From assembly GCF_902498195.1 (NCBI RefSeq), contig NZ_CABVIY010000002.1, positions 372,001 to 436,000 on the forward strand: a DNA stretch of 64,000 nucleotides, read 5' to 3'. This document shows positions 1 through 7,866 of this stretch, piece by piece (position 1 is the first letter of the stretch; every line of letters starts with the position of its first letter). The translations under genes and the position numbers were made by a program. The notes beneath the pieces were generated by a model. The model made no database searches. It had not been told where the DNA came from and was given only the letters and a program-made list of their open reading frames with translations. This DNA comes from Pseudomonas fluorescens. Lineage in GTDB: Bacteria; Pseudomonadota; Gammaproteobacteria; Pseudomonadales; Pseudomonadaceae.

Positions 1-1
1 A

Positions 2-550
2 CGCGACTCGCCACTTAAACGGGCCACCTCCTGGCTGTTCTATAAAATATTCAGCTATTTGGCAGACTTTGAATACAGTGGCGACAGCGGGAATTTCCGT
101 ATCATTTCCCGCAAGGTGGTCGATAACCTTTGCCAAATGCGTGAGCAACTGCGGTTTTTTGGTGCTTTGGTTCACTGGTTGGGTTTTTCTACCGCAGGTG
201 TCGAGGTAGAACACTCCGAGAGAATGGAAGGGAAAAGCAGCTATACATTTTCAAAGCTCTGGAATTTAGCCATGGAAACTATTATGGCCTATTCAGATAA
301 GCCGCTCAGGTTGGCGGTAAGGCTTGGATTCACCATGGCGTTTCTGTCATTTTTTTATGGCGCCTATCTTATAGGCACTACGTTGCTGCACGGTGCCGAG
401 GTGCCTGGCTGGACCAGTTTGATGGTATCGATGTTCTTCATTGGTGGGGTCATTATCTCCATTCAGGGTGTGGTCGGTATTTATATCGGAAAAACATTTG
501 ACGAAACCAAAAAACGGCCATTATATATCGTTGGGCGAAGAACATTCTAA
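2..550 (+). CDS. GtrB-like polyprenyl-phosphate glycosyltransferase, 5' part cut by window edge
   Basis: The frame is open from the first bases, so the gene begins outside the window; 182 C-terminal residues are visible. The stretch around residues 25-40 (GDSGNFRIISRKVV) fits the conserved end of the family 2 glycosyltransferase domain of DPM/GtrB/ArnC enzymes. Two hydrophobic segments follow near residues 99-122 and 130-160, then a basic tail (GKTFDETKKRPLYIV) that is standard for GtrB/ArnC. The family transfers a sugar from a nucleotide donor to undecaprenyl phosphate at the inner membrane. A GtrA flippase and a multi-spanning protein follow directly, which is the Gtr cassette layout. The specific sugar cannot be read. 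Confidence 0.85.
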   Translation, partial: RDSPLKRATSWLFYKIFSYLADFEYSGDSGNFRIISRKVVDNLCQMREQLRFFGALVHWLGFSTAGVEVEHSERMEGKSSYTFSKLWNLAMETIMAYSDKPLRLAVRLGFTMAFLSFFYGAYLIGTTLLHGAEVPGWTSLMVSMFFIGGVIISIQGVVGIYIGKTFDETKKRPLYIVGRRTF

Positions 551-586
551 TTGCTCGGGTTTGAGGTCTGGAGGTTATTAAGTAAA

Positions 587-976
587 TTGAAAACATTTTT
601 TACTCCGTCAATTGTTCAGCTGATTCGCTACGGCGTTGTCGGTGTGTTAAATAATTTTGTGCTTTATCTCGGTTATTTAGTGTTGGTATCTGCAGGGGTT
701 GGGGCAAAGCTATCAATGACCCTTATGTATTTAACGGGCGTTGCTGTCGGGTTTCTCGCTAATCGCAACTGGACTTTCAAACACGGGAAGGGGCGCGGAG
801 CGCTTATTAGATACGTTCAGATGCATGTAACGGGCTATTTTTTGAATTTTTTGCTGTTATTTACTTTTGTCGACGTGCTGCGCTATCCACATCAGGTGGT
901 TCAAGCACTCTCTATAATCGTTGTCGCGATATTCGGCTTTTTCATGTGTAAGTACTACGTGTTTCGTTTTAGTTGA
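587..976 (+). CDS. GtrA family membrane protein (lipid-linked sugar flippase)
   Basis: Small protein of 129 residues with four predicted membrane helices, near residues 10-32, 40-60, 76-98 and 101-122. GtrA hallmarks are present: LIRYGVVG with NN in helix 1, NRNWTF after helix 2 and KYYVF at the C-terminus. The family is thought to flip polyprenyl-phosphate sugars across the inner membrane for O-antigen or other surface polysaccharide decoration. The frame is open from TTG 551, but TTG 587 follows a GGAGG at 570-574 and removes an atypical N-terminal extension, so 587 is preferred. The next frame can start by overlapping its stop. Base composition is visibly AT-richer than the rest of the window. 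Confidence 0.85.
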   Translation: MKTFFTPSIVQLIRYGVVGVLNNFVLYLGYLVLVSAGVGAKLSMTLMYLTGVAVGFLANRNWTFKHGKGRGALIRYVQMHVTGYFLNFLLLFTFVDVLRYPHQVVQALSIIVVAIFGFFMCKYYVFRFS

Positions 977-1026
977 TTATTTATCCAAAACATTGGCCGT
1001 TGGTGCCACCTTTAGGGGTTAATTCT

Positions 1027-2571
1027 TTGCGTCACGTCAGCCTCCCGCCACTTGCGTCTGATCATACGGCACCTTTACCGCGATACTTGTACTTGCTGGT
1101 TATTTTCGGAGTCAGTCTCATTCCTGTGATGATGACGATCGTCGCCACACTGATAGCCAGTGGTGGTGATTGGCAGAACGTCATGCCTGCCTGGAGTGAT
1201 GAAATCATGCACTGGCATCAGGTTGCCACTGCTATCCGGGCTAAATTTGATGGGGGTTACTACACTCTGTGGGAGCAACCTGCCCCTCTGGAGGCATTTC
1301 ATTTTTATGCCTGGGGTCCCTGGTTCTATTTTATCTATGCCATTCCGGGAAGTCTGTTTGGATGGGGGCCTTACAGTCTCCCAATAATCAATCTGACAGC
1401 ATTGACAATCGCGCTGGTGTTTTTTTGCTGGACGGCGCGTTTGAGCCTTCGTCAACTGGGAATGCTGGCACTTATTCTGCTGACATTCTGGCCCGGGCTG
1501 TTGCATTACCCGCTAAGCATGCTGGAAACCCTGCATTTTGCGGTGGCGGTGGCGCTGGCGACATTTTGGATTCCGCTTTGGCAGCGGGGGCCGCAAGCGT
1601 CTTTTTCACTCAAGGTGTGCATGCTGGTTTTCATCGCTTTTATTGCCTTCTTGCGACCTTCCTGGTTGGTGATTCTCCTGCCCTGTCTGCTGCTTATGCT
1701 CGGGTCCACCCGCAAGATGTTTCTGATATCGGTCGTGGTGACGCTTGGCGCGGGGATCGGGTCGATGTATCTGTTTGATAAAGTGCGTGCACCTTATCTA
1801 TTGGGTGGGCAGGGGATTTTGGCGATTGGGGACCCCCTGAGTGCCTATTTGCATAGAGTCTTCGACAATCTTGAGGCTTTTTTCAGTGTTTTGAAAAGTC
1901 CGGCTGAAATTGTGTTCACCCTGCAATTCATATTTGTCCTCGGGCTCGGAACAATCGCTTTGATGGGTATCAAGCGCTTCCAATGGCTAACACCGCAGGA
2001 AGGCGTTTTTCACTTTCTCAGCCTGGGCGGAATATTGGCGGCATGTATTATTTTTTATCACGCGGGGTCCTGGCGCGACTACCGCCTGCTGAGTGCACAG
2101 CTTCTGCTCAGTATGCTGGTTCTACTGTATTTCAAGCGCTACATACCTTTGATCTTGATGGTTGTGGTCGCGCTTCTTTTCTCACCTGGCGTTTTATCCA
2201 CGTTTCAGGAGCGCATTGATTCCAAGATGCTCAGCCGTCAGGCCGATCGAGTGGCATTCAAGGAAAGTCTGCAGGATCATCTTGAATACGATCCGATGCA
2301 AAAGAACCCATGGTGCAACACGCTGAACATTAGTGTGGAGAGCTTCCGTGCTGAATTGATCGAGATACCCGCAGGAATCGGAATCAGCTTTTTCATTTCG
2401 AACAGTGATCCGATGCCAATGCGCTCTCGTTATTGGCTACTTGCCAATGATGGGGTCGCCAATTCCCTTCTAGTGGCTAACCCACATGCTTCATTGATTG
2501 CAATCTCCAAGACCCCTGTGGGGACGCTTTATCTTAATGAAAAAGCAGATTGCAGCACTGCGCCGAGGTGA
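1027..2571 (+). CDS. Multi-spanning GT-C-like membrane protein, probable serotype-specific sugar transferase
   Basis: Very hydrophobic protein with about ten or more membrane segments between residues 20 and 410 (numbered from 1027), followed by a soluble C-terminal domain of roughly 110 residues. An Asp-Glu pair (WSDEIMHWH) sits in the first long loop, where GT-C glycosyltransferases of the ArnT/PMT type keep acidic catalytic residues. The frame is open from TTG 973, which overlaps the gtrA stop. TTG 1027 has an AGGGG upstream and gives 514 residues, so it is preferred; 973 would give 532. In phage and chromosomal Gtr cassettes the third gene encodes the enzyme that adds the sugar in the periplasm, and length and position fit. 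No close family match is recognised, so the enzymatic role is inference. Confidence 0.6.
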   Translation: MRHVSLPPLASDHTAPLPRYLYLLVIFGVSLIPVMMTIVATLIASGGDWQNVMPAWSDEIMHWHQVATAIRAKFDGGYYTLWEQPAPLEAFHFYAWGPWFYFIYAIPGSLFGWGPYSLPIINLTALTIALVFFCWTARLSLRQLGMLALILLTFWPGLLHYPLSMLETLHFAVAVALATFWIPLWQRGPQASFSLKVCMLVFIAFIAFLRPSWLVILLPCLLLMLGSTRKMFLISVVVTLGAGIGSMYLFDKVRAPYLLGGQGILAIGDPLSAYLHRVFDNLEAFFSVLKSPAEIVFTLQFIFVLGLGTIALMGIKRFQWLTPQEGVFHFLSLGGILAACIIFYHAGSWRDYRLLSAQLLLSMLVLLYFKRYIPLILMVVVALLFSPGVLSTFQERIDSKMLSRQADRVAFKESLQDHLEYDPMQKNPWCNTLNISVESFRAELIEIPAGIGISFFISNSDPMPMRSRYWLLANDGVANSLLVANPHASLIAISKTPVGTLYLNEKADCSTAPR

Positions 2572-2607
2572 TTTCACTCATTCAGGGTGGCAGCCAGGGG
2601 GGAATGC

Positions 2608-3159
2608 TCAACGCAATTTCGTGCATTGAAACCGCTTGATCCGGGCCCGGTAGCGAATGGCGATCATGTCCAGCTCCGCCACCGACAGCTTGTTGGCGCG
2701 ATAGACCTGGAACGGCTCATGCCATGACCACTGGCAGCGGTGCGCCGTGGCGCGCAACGGATGCATCAATTGCTCAAGGTCAAAGCCATTCGACCCGGTC
2801 TCGCAGTAGGACTCGGGGCTGTTGCCGGCGGTAGCCACCAGCATCACCGGCAGTCCCTCAAGGTGCCGGCCCTCGGATTCATAAGCGATGTAATACATGC
2901 GCGTCAGCACGCTGTCTTGCCAGGTCTTGAGCAGCGCCGGCGTCGAATACCACTGCACGGGGAACTGCAACACCAACCGTTGCGCCGACAACAGGCGTTG
3001 CACTTCCAGCTTGGTGTCCACCTGATCGCTCGGGTAAGCGCCATACAGATCGACAATCTCGATCCCCGGCAGATCCTTTACCGACTCCAGCAGCGTGCGG
3101 TTGGTGTAGGAGCGGCCAAGGTCGGGGTGGAAACACAGAATCAGGGTGGTGTCGGTCAT
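2608..3159 (-). CDS. NAD(P)H:quinone oxidoreductase, flavodoxin-like fold (KefF/MdaB type)
   Basis: Protein of 183 residues with a flavodoxin-like fold. Visible are the N-terminal beta strand with HPDLGRSYTN, the FPVQWYSTPALLKTWQDSVL segment of the KefF/YheR/MdaB family and the later VATAGNSPESYC loop. These FMN or FAD enzymes reduce quinones by two electrons with NAD(P)H and protect against electrophiles. ATG 3159 is chosen because the protein then begins directly with the first beta strand (MTDTTLILCFHP); longer in-frame starts would run into the divergent regulator. It is divergent from a LysR gene with 92 bp between the starts, so that regulator probably controls it. Confidence 0.85.
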   Translation of the reverse strand: MTDTTLILCFHPDLGRSYTNRTLLESVKDLPGIEIVDLYGAYPSDQVDTKLEVQRLLSAQRLVLQFPVQWYSTPALLKTWQDSVLTRMYYIAYESEGRHLEGLPVMLVATAGNSPESYCETGSNGFDLEQLMHPLRATAHRCQWSWHEPFQVYRANKLSVAELDMIAIRYRARIKRFQCTKLR

Positions 3160-3251
3160 GGCGTGCCCGGCGTGAGTGAAAGGGAGCCCAAGCGTGCCAG
3201 CGTGGTGTAAATTGCTCCAATGGATGGTTTGTCTAGTTAGGTATTGATTCA

Positions 3252-4154
3252 ATGAATCTGCGTTCGGTGGACCTCAACCTGTTGACCGTGCTCGACGCGT
3301 TGCTCGACGAAGCCCACGTCTCGCGTGCCGCCGAACGTGTCGGCCTGTCGCAACCGGCGGCGTCCAATGCGCTGGAGCGCTGTCGCCACCTGTTCGAGGA
3401 TCGCCTGCTCGAACGGGCGCCGGGCGGGATGCTGCTGACGCCCAAGGCACAAGCGCTGCGCGGGCCGCTGAAAGAGATTCTGGGTTCGGTGAGTGCGTTG
3501 GTCGGCGCCGCCAGTGCCGACCTGCGCACCTTGCGACAGACCGTGCGCGTGGTGATGGCGGACTTCCCCGCGATCATCGTTGCGCACCCCCTGCACCAGC
3601 GACTGGCGCAACGGGCGCCGGGCATCGACCTGGTGATTCAACCCTGGCAGGGCGGCGAGGCGGCCCAGGAAAGCCTCAGTCGTGGGCAGAGTGACCTGGC
3701 CATGTCCGTGTTCCCCAGCCTCGGCCCCGACTTCACCCGACGCCTGCTGCTGCACGAGCATTTCGTGGTGGCGATGCGTCCCGGTCATCCGGCAATCCCG
3801 GGCTTTGATCTGCAACGCTGGCTGAGTTATCCACATGTGCTGGTGTCGGGGCAGGGCGCCACCTGGGGGCCGCTCGATGAACTGTTGAAAGAGCAGGGCC
3901 TGTCTCGGCGGGTCGGCATCGTCGTGCCGAGCTTCGTCATGGTGCCGGACCTGTTGGCCGGTTCGGACCTGATTTCCCTGTTACCCAGCCGCTGCTTGTC
4001 GATGTCGATGGCCAGGACCTTGCACACCGTGGCACCGCCGATTGACGTGCAAGGGTTCCCGTTGCACCTGGCCTGGCATAAGCGCCGGGATGAAGACGTG
4101 GCCGTGCAATGTGTCGCGCGGGTGTTGGAGGCGGTGATTAGCGAGCTACAGTAA
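3252..4154 (+). CDS. LysR-family transcriptional regulator
   Basis: Protein of 300 residues, normal for LysR regulators. The N-terminal winged helix-turn-helix is clear (residues 1-65: NLRSVDLNLLTVLDAL, then HVSRAAERVGLSQPAASNAL). A periplasmic-binding-protein-like effector domain fills residues 90-300. The N-terminus resembles the NodD/NahR/PcpR branch that usually senses aromatic compounds. The divergent arrangement with the quinone reductase suggests it binds the 92-bp intergenic region and controls that gene and itself. The ligand is unknown. Confidence 0.92.
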   Translation: MNLRSVDLNLLTVLDALLDEAHVSRAAERVGLSQPAASNALERCRHLFEDRLLERAPGGMLLTPKAQALRGPLKEILGSVSALVGAASADLRTLRQTVRVVMADFPAIIVAHPLHQRLAQRAPGIDLVIQPWQGGEAAQESLSRGQSDLAMSVFPSLGPDFTRRLLLHEHFVVAMRPGHPAIPGFDLQRWLSYPHVLVSGQGATWGPLDELLKEQGLSRRVGIVVPSFVMVPDLLAGSDLISLLPSRCLSMSMARTLHTVAPPIDVQGFPLHLAWHKRRDEDVAVQCVARVLEAVISELQ

Positions 4155-4194
4155 ATGGGCGATGCCGTTCGTCATTGATCAGAAGGGAGCCCAC

Positions 4195-4647
4195 ATGAAT
4201 AGAATCATCCTGCCGGCACTGGCCATTTTCATCGCCGCGCAATCCCCGGCGTACGCCATCAGCGACAAGTACCGCAAACAGCTTGAGCAATCGGGTTGTA
4301 CACAAGTCAGCGAGACCCAGGGCTGCGATATCCACAAGAGCAAGGCCGAAAACGCCAAGGCCGGGTTCACCAATCCTGCTGCCGATGGCGCGAGTACCCA
4401 GACGCCTTATGCCGGGCAATGGGTCGCCAAGAGCGATGCCGGCGCAACCGTTGCCACCATTCGGATCGATGCCAGGGAACAGGTCTGGGTCAATGGCAAA
4501 CGGGTGAACGCCAAGCGCACCGATGGCACGCTGCAGTTTCGCCAGGGCAAGCTGACGTTCACCATTCAAGGGGATCGACGGTTGCAGAATGAGGATTACT
4601 GGACCGACAGCGATGCCGGGACCCGGGGGCCGATTCAGATCGAATGA
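4195..4647 (+). CDS. Small exported protein of unknown function
   Basis: Protein of 150 residues beginning with a classical signal peptide (MNRIILPALAIFIAAQSPAYA, cleavage expected after AYA), so it is probably periplasmic. The mature part carries two cysteines near residues 39 and 48 and a C-terminal half that reads as a beta-rich domain (YAGQWVAKSD, ATIRIDAREQVWVNGK). The start is set by a good Shine-Dalgarno (GAAGGGAG) just upstream of 4195. No family is recognised. It lies alone between the LysR gene and the repeat after it. Confidence 0.7.
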   Translation: MNRIILPALAIFIAAQSPAYAISDKYRKQLEQSGCTQVSETQGCDIHKSKAENAKAGFTNPAADGASTQTPYAGQWVAKSDAGATVATIRIDAREQVWVNGKRVNAKRTDGTLQFRQGKLTFTIQGDRRLQNEDYWTDSDAGTRGPIQIE

Positions 4648-4673
4648 CCCCGGATCAAACGGCACGCAACCCC

Positions 4674-4773
4674 TGTAGGAGCGAGCCTGCTCGCGATGGT
4701 CTCAAGAGCGCCGCGTTGATCCAGAAGACACGCGTTATCGTTAACGACCATCGCGAGCAGGCTCGCTCCTACA
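4674..4773. repeat. REP-like inverted pair, family with GCGAGCAGGCTCGCTC core
   Basis: Two 28-nt arms (4674-4701 and 4746-4773) are perfect reverse complements, each starting or ending in TGTAGGAGCGAGCCTGCTCG. The spacer carries GCGTTATCGTTAACGACC, which is shared with the copies at 10541 and 56494. It lies between convergent genes, just after the fdsD stop, where it could end or stabilise transcripts. Confidence 0.9.
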
Positions 4774-4774
4774 G

Positions 4775-4993
4775 TTAAGCCTCCCAGCCTGCGCCACTCA
4801 CCGCCGCCTGCGCCAGCGGATGCAAATCCGCCGGGTGCTCCGCCTGCCAGGCCAGCAACTCCTTGCGCATGCCCGGCGTCCAGAACATCTGCAGATGATT
4901 ACGCACCCCGAGCACGGCCTGTTGCTCGTCCGGCTCGCTGGCGAAGTACTGGGCGATCTGGTTGGCCATCTTGATCAGGTTGGCAGTGCTCAT
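4775..4993 (-). CDS. fdsD: NAD-dependent formate dehydrogenase, delta subunit
   Basis: Protein of 72 residues with the FdsD signature: N-terminal NLIKMANQIAQYF and central VLGVRNHLQMFWTPGMRKELLAW. FdsD is a small accessory subunit of soluble NAD-linked molybdenum formate dehydrogenases, needed for an active complex. Its ATG overlaps the fdsA stop by four bases (ATGA), so it is translationally coupled and is the last gene of fdsGBAD. A REP pair follows immediately. Confidence 0.92.
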   Translation of the reverse strand: MSTANLIKMANQIAQYFASEPDEQQAVLGVRNHLQMFWTPGMRKELLAWQAEHPADLHPLAQAAVSGAGWEA

Positions 4994-7866
4994 CGACGTA
5001 CCTCCGCTTTCGCGCCTTGACGGCGTTCCTTGAGCAAACGGTGCTGTTCGTCAGTGAATTCCTGAAAGCGTTTTTGCCACGCCGAAGGGTGGTAGACGCG
5101 GCTGACTTCCACGGCGGTGACCTTGTACTCCGGACAGTTGGTGGCCCAGTCGGAGTTGTCGGTGGTGATCACGTTGGCCCCCGACTCCGGGAAGTGGAAG
5201 GTGGTGTACACCACGCCTGGGGCAACCCGTTCGGTCACCCGCGCACGCAGCACAGTCTGCCCGGCGCGGCTGCCGATGCCGACCCAATCGCCTTCATTGA
5301 TGCCACGGCTCTCGGCGTCGGTCGGGTGGATTTCCAGGCGGTCTTCATCGTGCCAGGCGACGTTCTCGGTACGCCGGGTCTGGGCGCCGACGTTGTACTG
5401 GCTGAGGATGCGCCCGGTAGTGAGCAGCAGCGGATAGCGGCTGTTGACCTTCTCCTCGGTGGGCACGTAGCCGGTGAGCATGAAGCGCCCCTTGCCACGC
5501 ACGAATTGCTCGATGTGCATGGTCGGCGTGCCGTCCGGCGCGGCGGCGTTGCACGGCCATTGCAGGCTGCCGTGGCGTTCCAGTTCGGCGTAGCTGACGT
5601 TGGTGAAGGTCGGCGTCAGGCGGGCGATTTCATCCATGATGTCCGATGGGTGCTTGTAGTTCATCGGATAGCCCAGGGCATTGGCCAGCGCCACGGTGCC
5701 TTCCCAGTCGGCCTTGCCGCCCAGCGGGTCCATGACCTTGCGCACCCGCGAGATACGGCGTTCGGCGTTGGTGAAGGTGCCGTCTTTCTCCAGGAACGAA
5801 GCGCCCGGCAGGAATACGTGGGCGAACTTGGCGGTTTCGTTGAGGAAGATGTCCTGCACCACCACGCATTCCATGGCCGACAGGGCCGCGGTGACGTGCT
5901 GGGTGTTCGGATCGCTTTGGGCGATGTCTTCGCCCTGGCAATACAGACCTTTGAAACTGCCGGCCAGCGCCGACTCGAACATGTTGGGAATGCGCAGGCC
6001 CGGATCGGGTTGCAGGGTGACGTTCCACGCCTGTTCAAACTCGGTCCTCACCGCCACGTTGGAGATGTGCCGGTAGCCGGGCAACTCGTGGGGGAAGGAA
6101 CCCATGTCGCAGGAACCCTGCACGTTGTTCTGCCCCCGCAGCGGGTTCACACCGACGCCTTCGCGACCGATGTTGCCGGTGGCCATGGCGAGGTTGGCGA
6201 TGCCCATCACCGCCGTGCTGCCCTGACTGTGTTCGGTAACGCCCAGACCGTAGTAGATCGCGGCGTTGCCGCCGGTGGCATACAGGCGAGCGGCGGCACG
6301 AATATCGGCAGCGTCGACCCCGCAGACAGGAGCAAGGGCTTCCGGCGAATTCTCCGCACGGCTGACGAACTCGCTCCAGCGAGCGAAATCGTTGCCCTCG
6401 CAACGGGCGTCGATAAAGGGCTGGTTTTGCAGGTTTTCGGTGATGATCGTGTGGGCCAGCGCGTTGAGCATGGCGACGTTGGTGCCAGGGCGCAGGGCCA
6501 GGTGATAGTCGGCGCGGGCGTGCACCGAATCCACCAGATCGATACGCCGTGGGTCGATCACGATCAGCCGCGCGCCTTCACGCAGGCGACGCTTGAGTTG
6601 CGAGGCGAACACCGGGTGGGCGTCGCTGGGGTTGGCGCCCATCACCAGGACGACGTCGGCCTTCATCACCGAGTCGAAACTCTGGGTGCCGGCGGACTCG
6701 CCCAGGGTCTGTTTCAAGCCATAACCGGTCGGCGAGTGGCAAACCCGCGCGCAGGTGTCGACGTTGTTGTTGCCGAAGGCCGCACGCACCAGTTTCTGCA
6801 CCAGATAGGTTTCTTCGTTGGTGCAGCGGCTGGAGGTGATGCCACCGATGGAATCGCGGCCGTATTTTTGCTGCAACCGACGGAATTCGCTGGCGGCGTA
6901 GGTCACCGCTTCATCCCAGCTGACTTCCTGCCACGGGTCGCTGATGTTTTGGCGGATCATCGGTTTGGTGATGCGATCCGGGTGCGTGGCGTAGCCCCAG
7001 GCAAAGCGCCCCTTGACGCAGGAGTGGCCGTGGTTGGCCTGGCCGTTCTTGTCCGGAACCATGCGCACCAGCTGGTCGCCTTTCATCTCGGCGCGGAACG
7101 AGCAGCCCACGCCGCAATAGGCGCAGGTGGTGATCACGCTGCGTTCCGGCTGGCCCAGTTCGACCACGCTTTTTTCCATCAGCGTCGCGGTGGGGCAGGC
7201 TTGCACACAGGCGCCGCAGGACACGCATTCCGAGTCGAGGAAGTTGTCCCCACCGGCCGCCGCCACGCGGGATTCAAAACCGCGCCCGGTGATGGTCAGG
7301 GCAAAGGTGCCCTGGGTTTCCTCACAGGCGCGCACGCAACGGTTACAGACGATGCACTTGCTCGGGTCGTAGTCGAAATAAGGGTTGGACGTATCCTTCA
7401 CGTCGGCCAGATGGTTCTCGCCTTCGTAGCCGTAGCGCACCTCCCGCAGGCCGACCTGGCCGGCCACGGTTTGCAGCTCGCAGTTGCCGTTGGCCGAGCA
7501 GGTCAGGCAGTCCAGCGGGTGGTCGGAGATGTACAGCTCCATGACGTTGCGCCGCAGCGTCGCGAGCTTCGGCGTCTGGGTGTGCACGGTCATGCCTTCG
7601 CTGACCGGCGTGGTGCAGGAGGCGGGATAGCCGCGCATGCCGTCGATCTCCACCAGGCACAGGCGGCAGGAGCCGAAGGCTTCCAGGCTGTCAGTGGCGC
7701 AGAGCTTGGGAATGGTGGTGCCCATCAGCGCGGCGGCGCGCATCACCGAAGTGCCTTCGGGCACGGTGATGCTGCGGCCGTCGATGTTCAGGGTGACTTG
7801 CACATCGCTTTCGCGGGCCGGCGTGCCGAGGTCGATATCGGTTTTCGGGTCGAAGAGCGTGATCAT
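4990..7866 (-). CDS. fdsA: NAD-dependent formate dehydrogenase, alpha (molybdenum, Fe-S) subunit
   Basis: Catalytic subunit of 958 residues that oxidises formate to CO2 and passes electrons through a chain of Fe-S clusters to FdsB. Ligands are visible: [2Fe-2S] Cys56, Cys67, Cys70, Cys84; His116 with Cys120, Cys123, Cys129; two ferredoxin clusters at Cys171-181 and Cys214-224; and the cluster Cys248, Cys251, Cys255, Cys283 at the start of the molybdopterin domain. The molybdenum ligand is Cys376 followed by His377 (CARVCHSPTG), so it is not a selenocysteine enzyme. The C-terminal molybdopterin-dinucleotide binding domain is complete. ATG 7866 overlaps the fdsB stop by four bases. Expected to be cytoplasmic, with bis-MGD cofactor. 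Confidence 0.96.
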   Translation of the reverse strand: MITLFDPKTDIDLGTPARESDVQVTLNIDGRSITVPEGTSVMRAAALMGTTIPKLCATDSLEAFGSCRLCLVEIDGMRGYPASCTTPVSEGMTVHTQTPKLATLRRNVMELYISDHPLDCLTCSANGNCELQTVAGQVGLREVRYGYEGENHLADVKDTSNPYFDYDPSKCIVCNRCVRACEETQGTFALTITGRGFESRVAAAGGDNFLDSECVSCGACVQACPTATLMEKSVVELGQPERSVITTCAYCGVGCSFRAEMKGDQLVRMVPDKNGQANHGHSCVKGRFAWGYATHPDRITKPMIRQNISDPWQEVSWDEAVTYAASEFRRLQQKYGRDSIGGITSSRCTNEETYLVQKLVRAAFGNNNVDTCARVCHSPTGYGLKQTLGESAGTQSFDSVMKADVVLVMGANPSDAHPVFASQLKRRLREGARLIVIDPRRIDLVDSVHARADYHLALRPGTNVAMLNALAHTIITENLQNQPFIDARCEGNDFARWSEFVSRAENSPEALAPVCGVDAADIRAAARLYATGGNAAIYYGLGVTEHSQGSTAVMGIANLAMATGNIGREGVGVNPLRGQNNVQGSCDMGSFPHELPGYRHISNVAVRTEFEQAWNVTLQPDPGLRIPNMFESALAGSFKGLYCQGEDIAQSDPNTQHVTAALSAMECVVVQDIFLNETAKFAHVFLPGASFLEKDGTFTNAERRISRVRKVMDPLGGKADWEGTVALANALGYPMNYKHPSDIMDEIARLTPTFTNVSYAELERHGSLQWPCNAAAPDGTPTMHIEQFVRGKGRFMLTGYVPTEEKVNSRYPLLLTTGRILSQYNVGAQTRRTENVAWHDEDRLEIHPTDAESRGINEGDWVGIGSRAGQTVLRARVTERVAPGVVYTTFHFPESGANVITTDNSDWATNCPEYKVTAVEVSRVYHPSAWQKRFQEFTDEQHRLLKERRQGAKAEVRR

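Noticed and set aside
4990..7866. Selenocysteine in the formate dehydrogenase
   Set aside because: The molybdenum ligand codon is Cys (CARVCH) and no in-frame TGA is present.
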